Shown here piece after piece: positions 1 through 9,108 of a stretch of 64,000 nt of DNA. The stretch comes from Phil1 sp964612925. Its GTDB lineage: Bacteria > Bacillota > Clostridia > Christensenellales > CAG-138. A model generated the notes under the pieces. It saw nothing but the letters and a program-made list of their open reading frames with translations, did not search any database and was not told the DNA's origin. The position numbers and the translations under genes are program-made. Numbering within the stretch: the first letter of the stretch is position 1; the number at the start of each line of letters is the position of its first letter. The stretch is from the NCBI GenBank assembly GCA_964612925.1, contig CAZTFU010000002.1, forward strand, positions 65,042 to 129,041. The letters run 5' to 3'.

Positions 1-25
1 ATTGTCAATACGGCTAACATATCGC

Positions 26-64
26 TTCCATATATTGTGCTTTTGCGGTATAATGCACAATATA
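26..64 (+). promoter_or_regulatory. Promoter with inverted repeat around the -10 box
   Basis: A consensus -10 box TATAAT lies at 49-54 with only a weak -35 match (TTCCAT, 26-31, 17-base spacer). A perfect 10-base inverted repeat, TATATTGTGC (31-40) and GCACAATATA (55-64), brackets the -10 region with a 14-base centre. Its left arm lies upstream of the expected transcription start, so it would act as DNA (operator) rather than as an RNA hairpin. The promoter drives the metallo-beta-lactamase-fold gene starting at 88. Confidence 0.5.
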
Positions 65-87
65 AGCTGTGGGTAAAGGAGCAAAGC

Positions 88-1065
88 ATGAGCAACAAAA
101 GTAAAACAAAAATGGATGCCAAAACAAAGAAAAAGCTGATGTATATAGTAATCGCGGCGGTTTTGGCCTTAATAGCCATATTCAAACCCGAATGGCTTGA
201 TTACTTCATTGATAATACTGATGAAGCGGGAAATATGGGCACCGTTGACGCAACGCTTTCGCCTGATGTTTCTTCAAACGACGGTAATGATGACAGCGGA
301 TTGTATGTTGCTTTTATAAATGTGGGGCAGGGGGACAGTATTTTTATGCGCTCCACAAGCGGGAAAACATTGCTTATTGATGCGGGCACGCCGGATGCTT
401 TTGAAAGCATAAAAAACGTGCTTGACGAAAACGGTGTTACAAAGCTTGATGCCGTGGTAATGACGCACCCGCACAGCGACCATATGGGCAGTATGAAAAA
501 GGTCGTGGAGAATTATGACATAGGCGTATTCTATATGCCCGATGCCGTGAACACAACAAGCTCGTTTGAAAAGCTCATAACCGCACTTGAAACAAACAAA
601 GTAAAAACCAAAACGATATGGGGTGGGCCAAGCGCAACCTTAAGCTGGGATGACGATGTTGAAATAAGGGTTCTTTCACCGCTGAAGGGCAATGATTATG
701 ACCTTAACAACGTGAGCATTGTTTTACATGTTGCATACAAAAACACATCGCTCCTTCTGACGGGAGATGCGGAAAAATACGCGGAAAAGCTTATACTTGA
801 GGATGAAGCGGATTTATTGAAGGCTGATGTGCTCAAAGCGGGTCACCACGGTTCCTCAACTTCAAGCAGTCAGGCATTTCTTGATGCAGTCGATCCCGAA
901 GTGGTCATACTTTCGCTCGGTAAAGACAATGACTACGGTCACCCCCATAAGGAAACCATGGAACGACTGAATAAACTCGGCGTAAAAATATACCGTACCG
1001 ACGAGGTCGGCACGGTAGAAATGCTGTTTACGGAAAACGAAGTGCGCTTACTCAGCGGGAAATAG
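88..1065 (+). CDS. Membrane-anchored metallo-beta-lactamase-fold hydrolase, ComEC C-terminal type
   Basis: This is a 325-residue protein with a basic N-terminus, one membrane segment (about 15-33) and a low-complexity linker to about 70. A metallo-beta-lactamase domain of the kind at the C-terminus of the DNA-uptake protein ComEC follows. Visible metal ligands are the THPHSDH motif (126-132), D227 in LLLTGD, the AGHHGS motif (251-256) and the GHPH motif near 284-287. The domain should sit outside the membrane. The ComEC channel domain is absent, so this is a stand-alone secreted-type hydrolase; nuclease or phosphodiesterase activity is an inference. The ATG at 88 is chosen over an earlier in-frame ATG at 37 because AAAGGAG (75-81) precedes it. 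Its 3' end overlaps the convergent glycosidase gene by 18 bases. Confidence 0.75.
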   Translation: MSNKSKTKMDAKTKKKLMYIVIAAVLALIAIFKPEWLDYFIDNTDEAGNMGTVDATLSPDVSSNDGNDDSGLYVAFINVGQGDSIFMRSTSGKTLLIDAGTPDAFESIKNVLDENGVTKLDAVVMTHPHSDHMGSMKKVVENYDIGVFYMPDAVNTTSSFEKLITALETNKVKTKTIWGGPSATLSWDDDVEIRVLSPLKGNDYDLNNVSIVLHVAYKNTSLLLTGDAEKYAEKLILEDEADLLKADVLKAGHHGSSTSSSQAFLDAVDPEVVILSLGKDNDYGHPHKETMERLNKLGVKIYRTDEVGTVEMLFTENEVRLLSGK

Positions 1066-2775
1066 TTCCGCAAAAAGCTCACGTATTTGTTGAGCAGGCA
1101 GCTTTTCAACGGCCCTGTCATATGTGACGAGACCATTAAGCTCATCCTCGACATCACTTAATTGAGTATATATTGCTGCGGATAGCCCTTGCCGATAGGC
1201 GGGGGCTATATCTTCGCGGTAAAGCTCACAGAACTCCTTCAAATATTCTTCATCATTCTTCATGCGGCGATAGCCGTAATCCTTTCTGTTGAAGCAATGT
1301 CCGTTTATTCTGCGATTATAGCCGCCAAACTCACTTAATACAAGCACTCGCCCAAGCTTATCGGGCTTGAACTTGTAATCTCTAAAATAGATGTGCAAGC
1401 TTTCAACATCACCGGCACCTTGGTCATGCCAACCGCTTGCATGGTCGATGGTGCGCGTATCGTCAATGGAACGAACAAGCTCACTGACCTTTACAGAATC
1501 AAATTGACCCCAGCCTTCATTAAACGGTACCCACATTGCTATGCATGGGCAATTATAAAGCTGATGTATCATCTCTTTAAGCTCCGCATAGTATTGTTCG
1601 CGCCCCTCGGCATCCTCACGAGCAAAGCTTACATAATTCTTTTCGGTATCGCTCATGCTGCCAATGCCGACCAACGGTGCGATTATGACTGATGTTTTGT
1701 ATTTGCCACCGCCAGATGGCATATCCTGCCAAACAAGCATACCAAGCCTGTCACAATGATAGTAGAAACGCAGGGGTTCTATTTTTATATGTTTTCTCAG
1801 CGTATTGTAACCGAAGGCTTTCATGGTGAGAATATCATTTATATATGCTTCATCACTCGCTGCGGTATACAAACCATCTGACCAGTAGCCCTGATCGAGC
1901 ACTCCGTTATGGAAATAGGGCTTATTGTTCAGCATAAGGCGGGGGAGCCCGTTCTCGTCTTTACCAACCGAGAATTTGCGCATGGCAAAATAGCTTTTTA
2001 CGCAATCCTCACCCATGCGTATATCAAGATCGTAAAGATAAGGAGATTCGGGTGTCCATTCACGGAAACCTGCCATGCTCATATGTATCGGCTGATTGGC
2101 CATACCATGAGCCACAACATCACCGACCCGTACAATACACTCTTTAGAAGAATCGGGATAATTGCTGAATGCGGTTACCTCAATTGCACTTTGGTCAAAC
2201 AACGGGGTTATTTTCAATGCCTCAATATAATCGTCACACACGCTTTCAAGCCAAACGGTCTGCCATATGCCGCTTTGCGGAGTGTACCAGATCCCGCCTC
2301 GCTTTATCTTCTGCTTGCCGCGAGAATGATACGAGGTATCCGTATAATCCCGTACCTTTACGGTAAGTACGTTTTCCTTCTTTATATAATCGGTAATGTC
2401 AAATGTAAATGAGGTGTATCCTCCGATATGGGAACCCACATCAACTCCGTTAACGTATACGGTCGCTATCTGGTCAACGGCACCGAAATGGAGCAATACG
2501 CGCCCACGATTAAAGTCAGCAGGAATATCGAAACTGCGCGAATACCAAAGCAACTCATCCGGCTGAACCATTCTCTTTACGCCCGAAAGCTCACATTCGG
2601 GAGAAAACGGAACAATGATTTCGCCATCCATGGCCTCGGGCACGGCATTCGCGGCGGTTATTGCGTATTGCCACGCTCCGTTAAGGTTTATATAGCTGTT
2701 GCGCACAAGCTGAGGACGCGGGTATTCCTGCAAAACCGAATCCTTATCAAGCTTTTTACCCCATTTTGTTAACAT
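1048..2775 (-). CDS. Glycoside hydrolase family 2 protein (beta-galactosidase/glucuronidase-like)
   Basis: The 575-residue protein has the GH2 layout: an N-terminal jelly-roll sugar-binding domain (about 20-180), an immunoglobulin-like domain (about 185-270) and a TIM barrel (about 275-575). The FNEGW motif places the acid/base catalyst at E420, and LSEFGG places the nucleophile at E482. There is no signal peptide, so it should be cytoplasmic and act on imported glycosides. It is short for the family and lacks the C-terminal domains of LacZ; sugar specificity cannot be read from sequence. The start has a GGAGG site just upstream. It lies 27 bases downstream of the SDR gene and is probably co-transcribed with it. 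Confidence 0.85.
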   Translation of the reverse strand: MLTKWGKKLDKDSVLQEYPRPQLVRNSYINLNGAWQYAITAANAVPEAMDGEIIVPFSPECELSGVKRMVQPDELLWYSRSFDIPADFNRGRVLLHFGAVDQIATVYVNGVDVGSHIGGYTSFTFDITDYIKKENVLTVKVRDYTDTSYHSRGKQKIKRGGIWYTPQSGIWQTVWLESVCDDYIEALKITPLFDQSAIEVTAFSNYPDSSKECIVRVGDVVAHGMANQPIHMSMAGFREWTPESPYLYDLDIRMGEDCVKSYFAMRKFSVGKDENGLPRLMLNNKPYFHNGVLDQGYWSDGLYTAASDEAYINDILTMKAFGYNTLRKHIKIEPLRFYYHCDRLGMLVWQDMPSGGGKYKTSVIIAPLVGIGSMSDTEKNYVSFAREDAEGREQYYAELKEMIHQLYNCPCIAMWVPFNEGWGQFDSVKVSELVRSIDDTRTIDHASGWHDQGAGDVESLHIYFRDYKFKPDKLGRVLVLSEFGGYNRRINGHCFNRKDYGYRRMKNDEEYLKEFCELYREDIAPAYRQGLSAAIYTQLSDVEDELNGLVTYDRAVEKLPAQQIRELFAELFPAE

Positions 2776-2802
2776 ATAACATTCCTCCGTAAATCAAGTT
2801 TA

Positions 2803-3534
2803 TCAATATGGAAAGCCCCCGCTTACTTCAAGCACTTGCCCCGTTATAAAAGAAGCATCGTCTGAAGCAAGAAAGAGCATTGCCTTTGCAACATCGTCAG
2901 GCCGACCGAGTCTGCCAAGCGGGGTTTGATTCATCAGCTGACGCTTATCTGCTTCATCGAAAACGGACATCATATCCGTTTCGATAACCCCGGGCGCAAT
3001 ACAGTTCACTCTGACGCCGCTTGGCCCAAGTTCTCGACTGAGTGCCTTGGTAAGCCCTATCACGCCCGCCTTTGCGGCCGAGTATGCAACCTCACAGGAG
3101 CCGCCGTATATGCCCCAAACCGAGGAAACGGTAATTATGCTACCCATTCTTTGCCTGATAAGGGGCAAAGATGAATGAATCATGTTGTATACGCCCGTAA
3201 GGTCGGTATTCATTACATTTTGCCAATCATTAAAGCTTGTATCCTCAAGGAGAGAATAGCAGGCGATGCCCGCATTCGCTATTACAACATCTATTCCGCC
3301 AAGTGTTGATTCAATGTTTTTGGCCAAGGCTTCGGCAACTTGCGGATCGGATATGTCACCCTTTACGGGCATTGCCATTGCGCCGATGTCGCTAAGCTCA
3401 CTCATCAGTTTTTTTATGGCAATATCATTACTGCAATAACCTGCGGCTATTTTATAACCGGCCTTGGCAAATGCCAATGCGGCACTTCGGCCTATTCCGC
3501 GTGATGCGCCGCTTATCCATACGGTCTTTGCCAT
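2803..3534 (-). CDS. SDR-family oxidoreductase, FabG-like
   Basis: The 243-residue protein is a classical short-chain dehydrogenase/reductase. It shows the nucleotide-binding GASRGIG motif (9-15), NAG (87-89), catalytic S138 and Y151-x3-K155 in YSAAKAG, and the C-terminal GQVLEVSGG segment typical of FabG-like reductases. Members reduce 3-oxoacyl-ACP or oxidise sugars and alcohols with NAD(P)H. It does not sit in a fatty-acid synthesis cluster; it is first in a two-gene unit with a GH2 glycosidase. A role in sugar or small-alcohol metabolism is therefore as likely as 3-oxoacyl-ACP reduction. The protein is cytoplasmic and the catalytic motifs are complete. Confidence 0.85.
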   Translation of the reverse strand: MAKTVWISGASRGIGRSAALAFAKAGYKIAAGYCSNDIAIKKLMSELSDIGAMAMPVKGDISDPQVAEALAKNIESTLGGIDVVIANAGIACYSLLEDTSFNDWQNVMNTDLTGVYNMIHSSLPLIRQRMGSIITVSSVWGIYGGSCEVAYSAAKAGVIGLTKALSRELGPSGVRVNCIAPGVIETDMMSVFDEADKRQLMNQTPLGRLGRPDDVAKAMLFLASDDASFITGQVLEVSGGFPY

Positions 3535-3668
3535 GTTTGCCCTCCGATTTCATGCCGAATTATTATTCTAAACGATATCATAAAATAGGTTTTATTTCCA
3601 CATGTTTTTACCGAAAACCACAAATTTAAGTAACTAATTAAACTGTTTTATATTTTTTGTAAATGAGT

Positions 3669-3674
3669 TATAAT
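3669..3674 (+). promoter_or_regulatory. -10 box upstream of the ABC exporter operon
   Basis: TATAAT sits 35 bases upstream of the first ABC gene, in an AT-rich tract (about 3590-3670) that lacks a convincing -35 hexamer at 16-18 bases. An AAAGGAG ribosome binding site follows just before the ATG at 3709. Confidence 0.5.
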
Positions 3675-3708
3675 AGGTGCTGTTAGTAAAAAAGAAAAGG
3701 AGCGAATA

Positions 3709-5508
3709 ATGTCACATAAGAAAGAGCGCAAAGCGGGCATAATGGATATTCTACGCAGCCCATACGCGCATCGGTTTTTCCGCAAGTACAAGTGGAGCTA
3801 TCTTATCGGTATGGCAATACTGGTGATTATAGACGCCGCACAAACGGAAGTACCCGGCATAGTCGGCGGAGTTATAGACGGGATAAGGGATGCAAGCATA
3901 GAAGAAACAGACTTTGTTTCCGCAATAATTAAAATGGCTCTTATAGGCATTGCTGTTTTTGTCGGAAGAATAGGGTGGAGATATTGCATCTTCGGCGCAT
4001 CGCGCAAAATAGAACGCGATATGCGCAACGATCTTTTCAGCCACCTGAACACCCTGCCGGTATCATTTTTCCACGAGCATAAGGCCGGTGAAATAATGGC
4101 ATACATGACCAACGACATAGAGGCCGTTCGCATGACGTTTGCCGTTACGATTATGATGGGTCTTGATATGATTACGATAGGCATAACCACGCTTATTAAA
4201 ATGATAACCCAGATAGATCTGCGTTTGAGCCTTATAACCGTTATACCGCTTAGCATGGTTGCATTTGTAAGTATGTTTGTCGGGCGCGAAATGCATAAGC
4301 GCTTTACAAAGCGTCAGGAGGTATTTGCCAAGGTTTCGGACTTCGTGCAGGAAAAGCTGAACGGCATAAAGGTAGTAAAGGCATTTGTGCAGGAAGAAAA
4401 GGAATATGCCGCATTTGAAGCGGTAAACAGCGAATCCCGCACGGCAAACATAAGGGACGCTAGAATACAGGCGTTCATGTTCCCGTTCATGCATATGATA
4501 GCCGGCTGTTCAATGGCCATAGCCATAGCGTACGGCGGTTATATTGCAATACTCGGGCGCATATCTGTTGGCGATTTTTCCGCGTTTGTACAGTACCTCA
4601 ATATGCTTGTTTGGCCGATAGCTTCCATAGGAAGGATAATAAACGTGGTAACGCGCGGCTCCGCTTCTCTAAAACGAGTTGAAGCTGTACTGCATACGGA
4701 ATCCGACATAAAGGATGCTCTGCCTGAGGTTACAAGTTCGGAACCGATACGCGGAGAGATAGAAGCGCGAGAGCTTACTTTCCGTTATGACGGTACCGAT
4801 AAGGATGTGCTGAAGGATATTTCATTCCACATTCAGCCGGGTCAGACACTTGGCATTGTCGGCCGCACGGGCGCTGGAAAAACAACGCTTGTCAATCTGT
4901 TCCAAAGGATTTACGATCCCGATGACGATATGCTTTATATCGGCGGCAGGGAAATACATACGATACCGCTTGAAACTCTTCGTGCGTCAATGGGCTATGT
5001 CATGCAGGATAATTTCCTGTTCTCCGATACGGTACGCAATAATATTACCTTCGGTGACCATTCAAAAACATTTGAGGAAGTTCAGCATGCGGCCGAAATG
5101 GCCTGCGTACACGACAATATAGTGGATTTCCCCGATGGGTATGAAACAGTGGTAGGCGAACGCGGCGTATCGCTTTCGGGCGGACAAAAGCAGAGGATTT
5201 CCATTGCGCGTGCGCTTATACTAAACCCTGAAATTCTAATACTTGACGATGCACTTTCCGCCGTTGATACCGATACGGAGGAAAAGATACTCGAAAACCT
5301 CAAAGAAGAAAGACGGGGCAAGACCAACGTTATAATTGCGCACCGTATATCAACGCTGCAAAATGCGGATAAGATAATCGTAATAGACGGTGCAAACATA
5401 ATAGAAGAAGGTAACCACGATCAGCTTGTTGCCATGGGCGGAATGTATGCGGAGCTTTACCATAAGCAGCTTCTTGAAAAGATGAAGAAGGAGGAGTATA
5501 AGCTATGA
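3709..5508 (+). CDS. ABC exporter half-transporter, degenerate ATP-site subunit
   Basis: The 599-residue protein is a fused membrane/ATPase half-transporter of the MsbA/LmrA/BmrCD type. A six-helix type IV exporter domain (about 30-320) is followed by a nucleotide-binding domain with Walker A GRTGAGKTT (about 384-392), signature LSGGQ (489-493) and a Walker B ending LDD. The catalytic glutamate position is aspartate (D514). It overlaps the next half-transporter by 4 bases (ATGA), so the two form one operon and almost certainly a heterodimer, in which this subunit contributes the non-hydrolysing Walker site. Substrate is unknown; drugs, lipids or peptides are possible. No accessory or regulatory gene is adjacent. 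Confidence 0.88.
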   Translation: MSHKKERKAGIMDILRSPYAHRFFRKYKWSYLIGMAILVIIDAAQTEVPGIVGGVIDGIRDASIEETDFVSAIIKMALIGIAVFVGRIGWRYCIFGASRKIERDMRNDLFSHLNTLPVSFFHEHKAGEIMAYMTNDIEAVRMTFAVTIMMGLDMITIGITTLIKMITQIDLRLSLITVIPLSMVAFVSMFVGREMHKRFTKRQEVFAKVSDFVQEKLNGIKVVKAFVQEEKEYAAFEAVNSESRTANIRDARIQAFMFPFMHMIAGCSMAIAIAYGGYIAILGRISVGDFSAFVQYLNMLVWPIASIGRIINVVTRGSASLKRVEAVLHTESDIKDALPEVTSSEPIRGEIEARELTFRYDGTDKDVLKDISFHIQPGQTLGIVGRTGAGKTTLVNLFQRIYDPDDDMLYIGGREIHTIPLETLRASMGYVMQDNFLFSDTVRNNITFGDHSKTFEEVQHAAEMACVHDNIVDFPDGYETVVGERGVSLSGGQKQRISIARALILNPEILILDDALSAVDTDTEEKILENLKEERRGKTNVIIAHRISTLQNADKIIVIDGANIIEEGNHDQLVAMGGMYAELYHKQLLEKMKKEEYKL

Positions 5509-7322
5509 GCAAAAAAGGCAATAAAACCAAAAAGCTTTCGCCAAATCGCCGCCTTCTCAAATATGCGCGGCCGTATATAGGGCATTTTGCACTCGCATTT
5601 GCTATAATACTTGTGCTTGTTTGGCTTGAACTCTATCAACCGCAAATACTCGGTGATGCGGTTGATGAATGTGTTGCCAAGTACGAGACCGTTTCAAGTG
5701 AAGGCTTTAGCATAGAGGAGCTTAAAGAGCTTAGGGCGGACGATTTGAGCAATGTTATCAGGCTTGGCCTACTGTACCTTGCAACGGTGCTTGCAGTCAT
5801 GGCATTAACGTATGCGCAGGCTACAATACTTGCAACCGTTGGCCAAAAGATAATTTACAACCTGAGAAATGACATATTCAGCCACATGATGAAGCTTCAT
5901 ATAGGCTTCTATAACGACAATCCCATAGGCCGACTTGTAACAAGGGTTACAAACGACTGTGAAACGGTAAACGAAATGTTTACAAGCGTTATAGTAAACA
6001 TACTCAAGAGCATTATAGTTCTTGTTGGCGTTATCGTAATGATGCTGAGCTATAACGTTAAGCTTTCGCTGTATATATTCATTGTACTACCTTTTGTTAC
6101 AGTTGCTACATTTGTGTTCAGAACCGCAACACGAAAGATATATCGCATAATGCGTGCCAAAATATCGGAGCTTAACGGCTTCGTGGCGGAACATGTTTCG
6201 GGCATGAAGGTGGTTCAGGCATTTACCGCGGAAAACGATGTAAAGACGGATTTTGAAAACAGGACGGAGGAGCTTCGCGGCATAAATATGCGCCAGCTTA
6301 TGGCGTTCGCGCTGTACAGCCCGATTTCATATGTTATGAACATTGTTGCGCTTGCCATACTTATATTCGTCGGCGGACATATGGTGCTTGAAAACGTCAT
6401 AACGATAGGCACGATAGTTATATTCCAGCGCTATATAAACAAATTCTTCCAGCCAATTCAGGAACTTGCGGAACAGTTCAACACCATTCAATCCGCAAAT
6501 GCTTGTGCGGAGCGCATATTCTGGCTGTTGGATACGGAACCCGAAATAAAGAACGATCCCGATGCGGTAAGCGTTGATTCTTTCAAGGGCAGAATAGAGT
6601 TCAAGAATGTCTGGTTTGCCTACAAGGGTGAAGATTGGGTACTGAAGGACGTTTCCTTTACGGTTGAGCCCGGACAGCGCGTTGCATTTGTCGGCGCAAC
6701 GGGCGCGGGTAAAACAACCATACAGAACCTTATCTGCCGCTATTATGATATCCAAAAGGGCAGCATCACCATTGACGGCATAGACGTAAAAAAGATAAAG
6801 ACGGAAGATTTAAGGCGTAATATAGGGCAAATGCTTCAGGATGTATTCCTGTTCTCGGGCGATGTCAAGGACAATATTCGCTTAAACGAAACCTCTATAT
6901 CCGATGAGGCCATAATGGAGGCCGCAAAGACCGTCAACGCAGCAACCTTCATTGAAAAGCTTGACGGCGGTTATTCACACAAGGTTATCGAGCGCGGCGC
7001 GGCATTTTCCGCAGGACAAAGGCAGCTTATATCCTTCGCACGTGCGCTTGCATTCAAACCGTCGGTATTGATTCTTGATGAGGCGACGGCGAATATAGAT
7101 ACCGAAACCGAGGGCCTTATTCAGGATGCACTCGGAAAGCTTATGGAGGGTCGAACCACAATCATGGTAGCGCACAGGCTTTCCACCATACAGAACGCGG
7201 ACAACATAATTGTCATGCATAAGGGATGCATCGTTGAAGAGGGTACACATCAGGAACTGCTTGAACAGGGCGGCATATATTATAAGCTGTATAAGCTGCA
7301 ATACGAACACGAAACCGCATAA
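5505..7322 (+). CDS. ABC exporter half-transporter, catalytic subunit
   Basis: The 605-residue partner of the preceding half-transporter has a six-helix membrane domain (about 20-330) and a nucleotide-binding domain with Walker A GATGAGKTT and Walker B LDEAT with catalytic E526. The ABC signature deviates to FSAGQ (501-505). An insertion of about 30 charged residues between the first two helices (about 45-85) forms an extracellular loop. In a heterodimer its intact Walker A/B pairs with the partner's canonical LSGGQ to give one active site. Its altered signature faces the partner's D514 site to give the degenerate one, as described for BmrCD and TM287/288. A strong terminator follows at 7340-7370. 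Confidence 0.88.
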   Translation: MSKKGNKTKKLSPNRRLLKYARPYIGHFALAFAIILVLVWLELYQPQILGDAVDECVAKYETVSSEGFSIEELKELRADDLSNVIRLGLLYLATVLAVMALTYAQATILATVGQKIIYNLRNDIFSHMMKLHIGFYNDNPIGRLVTRVTNDCETVNEMFTSVIVNILKSIIVLVGVIVMMLSYNVKLSLYIFIVLPFVTVATFVFRTATRKIYRIMRAKISELNGFVAEHVSGMKVVQAFTAENDVKTDFENRTEELRGINMRQLMAFALYSPISYVMNIVALAILIFVGGHMVLENVITIGTIVIFQRYINKFFQPIQELAEQFNTIQSANACAERIFWLLDTEPEIKNDPDAVSVDSFKGRIEFKNVWFAYKGEDWVLKDVSFTVEPGQRVAFVGATGAGKTTIQNLICRYYDIQKGSITIDGIDVKKIKTEDLRRNIGQMLQDVFLFSGDVKDNIRLNETSISDEAIMEAAKTVNAATFIEKLDGGYSHKVIERGAAFSAGQRQLISFARALAFKPSVLILDEATANIDTETEGLIQDALGKLMEGRTTIMVAHRLSTIQNADNIIVMHKGCIVEEGTHQELLEQGGIYYKLYKLQYEHETA

Positions 7323-7339
7323 CACAAAAAGGTCTAAAA

Positions 7340-7370
7340 GGAGCAGGGAACTATCTCTGCTCCCTTTTTT
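7340..7370 (+). terminator. Rho-independent terminator of the ABC exporter operon
   Basis: A stem of GGAGCAG (7340-7346) and CTGCTCC (7357-7363) with a 10-base loop is followed by CTTTTTT. It lies 17 bases after the second ABC gene. Confidence 0.85.
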
Positions 7371-7493
7371 ATTACAAAAAGCAGGAAAAAGTTGTCCGAC
7401 GGTAAACAAGTGTTTTTACCTAAAATACACGGATTTTTCACACTTGACATTATGAGGAAACAAACACATCGGTTTTTTCCATGGTAAAAAGCA

Positions 7494-7522
7494 TTGATAA
7501 ATACGATATGCTTTGGTAACAT
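7494..7522 (+). promoter_or_regulatory. Candidate promoter of the AGCS symporter gene
   Basis: TTGATA (7494-7499) and TAACAT (7517-7522) are 17 bases apart, leaving a leader of about 70 bases before the ATG. A perfect TTGACA at 7444-7449 has no matching -10 box. The rest of the 276-base gap holds the upstream terminator and a strong ribosome binding site TAGGAGGAA. I see no riboswitch fold. Confidence 0.35.
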
Positions 7523-7598
7523 ATTATAAAAGTCAGGGCAAAAAAGAATAGGGGTGTTCTTATTTGACTCAGAAATTCTATAGGAGGAATATCATTTT

Positions 7599-9020
7599 AT
7601 GAACGACGTTTTGCTCCCAATCGTACAAAAGATCAATGGGTATCTTTCAGACTATGTTTTGATCATCCTTCTCATTGGCTGCGGCTTGTATTTTTCTATT
7701 CGCACTAAATTTGTGCAGGTCCGTTGCTTTGGCGAAGGTATGAAGAATGTTTTCGGTAATTTGTCACTCAAGGGCGGCAAGCAGGGCGGCGGTATGAGCT
7801 CTTTCCAGGCTCTTGCAACCGCAATAGCCGCACAGGTCGGTACCGGTAATATAGTCGGTGCCTGCGGCGCCATACTTGTCGGCGGCCCCGGTGCAATCTT
7901 CTGGATGTGGATAATCGCATTCCTCGGCATGGCTACCATTTATGCAGAAGCTGTTCTTGCACAGAAGACCCGTATTGTTAAGGAAGACGGACAGGTACAC
8001 GGCGGCCCCGTTTACTACATCCGTACCGCATTCAAGGGCACCTTCGGTAAGATACTTGCCGGCTTCTTTGCCGTTGCTATCATAATAGCTCTCGGCTTCT
8101 TCGGCTGCATGGTTCAGTCCAATTCCATAGGTTCCACCATGAATACCGCTTTCGGTATCCCCACGTGGATTGTCGGTATTGTTCTTGTTATCATCTCCGC
8201 CTTCATATTCCTTGGCGGCATGGATCGTCTTGCATCCGTTACCGAAAAGGTAGTTCCCGTCATGGCGGCTTTCTACATCCTTGGCGGTCTGGTAATCTTC
8301 TTTGCCAATATAACCAAGGTTCCTCAGGCGTTCGGTCTTATCTTTAAGTATGCATTTGCTCCCCAGGCCATTATCGGCGGCGCATTCGGCGCGGCCATAA
8401 AGTCTGCTGTTTCTCAGGGCGCAAAGCGCGGCCTGTTCTCCAACGAAGCCGGTATGGGTTCTACCCCTCATGCCCATGCACAGGCCAATGTTAAGGATCC
8501 TCATGAACAGGGCACCGTTGCCATGATCGGCGTGTTTATCGACACCTTTGTGGTTCTCACCATAACAGCCATCAGCGTTGTTATAACCCTTTACACCAGC
8601 GGCGGCATACTTGAAAGCGGCGTCATTCCCGAAGGCATCAATAAGACCAACCTTGCACAGACTGCATTCGGCACACTGCTCGGCGAGGCCGGCGGTAACA
8701 TCTTCATAGCTATTGCACTGTTCTTCTTCGCATTCTCCACCGTTCTCGGCTGGAACATGTTCGGCAAGATCAACGTTGCATACCTCTTCGGTAAGACCCC
8801 TAAATCCGAGAAGATAGCCACTACCGCTTACACTGTAATCTCTATAATCTTCATATTCCTTGGCACTCTTGCCTCCAACGATCTGGTTTGGGAGCTGAGC
8901 GATATGTTCAACCAGCTTATGGTTATCCCCAACGTTATCGGCTTGATAGCGTGCAGCGGAATAATACTTTCCGTTACACACTTCAATAAAAAGAAAGACG
9001 AAATAAAGGTCGTTGAATAA
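7599..9020 (+). CDS. AGCS-family alanine/glycine:cation symporter
   Basis: The 473-residue, very hydrophobic protein matches the AGCS (AlsT/AgcS/DagA) family of Na+- or H+-coupled small neutral amino-acid importers. Family segments are visible: an N-terminal region with GGGMSSFQALATAIAAQVG (about 62-80), the GNIVGACGAI stretch, an internal SQGAKRGLFSNEAGMGSTPHAHA-type motif (about 278-300), and about ten membrane helices. It is a full-length, single-gene unit with its own TAGGAGG site and a downstream hairpin. Codon use here is unusually biased towards codons such as ATC, TTC and GTT compared with neighbours, which suggests high expression. Alanine or glycine are the usual substrates, but this cannot be decided from sequence. 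Confidence 0.9.
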   Translation: MNDVLLPIVQKINGYLSDYVLIILLIGCGLYFSIRTKFVQVRCFGEGMKNVFGNLSLKGGKQGGGMSSFQALATAIAAQVGTGNIVGACGAILVGGPGAIFWMWIIAFLGMATIYAEAVLAQKTRIVKEDGQVHGGPVYYIRTAFKGTFGKILAGFFAVAIIIALGFFGCMVQSNSIGSTMNTAFGIPTWIVGIVLVIISAFIFLGGMDRLASVTEKVVPVMAAFYILGGLVIFFANITKVPQAFGLIFKYAFAPQAIIGGAFGAAIKSAVSQGAKRGLFSNEAGMGSTPHAHAQANVKDPHEQGTVAMIGVFIDTFVVLTITAISVVITLYTSGGILESGVIPEGINKTNLAQTAFGTLLGEAGGNIFIAIALFFFAFSTVLGWNMFGKINVAYLFGKTPKSEKIATTAYTVISIIFIFLGTLASNDLVWELSDMFNQLMVIPNVIGLIACSGIILSVTHFNKKKDEIKVVE

Positions 9021-9052
9021 TATCATCAACCTGTTTTTCACCTGAATGTAAT

Positions 9053-9086
9053 GAATCAAGGCTCGAATTTCTTCGAGCCTTGATTC
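9053..9086. terminator. 15-bp perfect hairpin between convergent genes
   Basis: GAATCAAGGCTCGAA (9053-9067) pairs perfectly with 9072-9086 across a 4-base loop. It lies between the symporter gene and the convergent GTPase-nuclease gene. The T-tract is short on both sides, so it may serve as a weak bidirectional terminator or a transcript-end stabiliser. Confidence 0.7.
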
Positions 9087-9108
9087 GTTTAAGACTAATC
9101 CGACGGTT

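Noticed and set aside
1393..2772. Several open frames on the plus strand opposite the GH2 gene
   Set aside because: They lack ribosome binding sites and family motifs, and mirror the codons of the well-supported GH2 enzyme.
7371..7598. Glycine or other riboswitch upstream of the AGCS symporter
   Set aside because: No paired aptamer-like conserved core is visible in the leader; only a promoter candidate and a ribosome binding site are seen.
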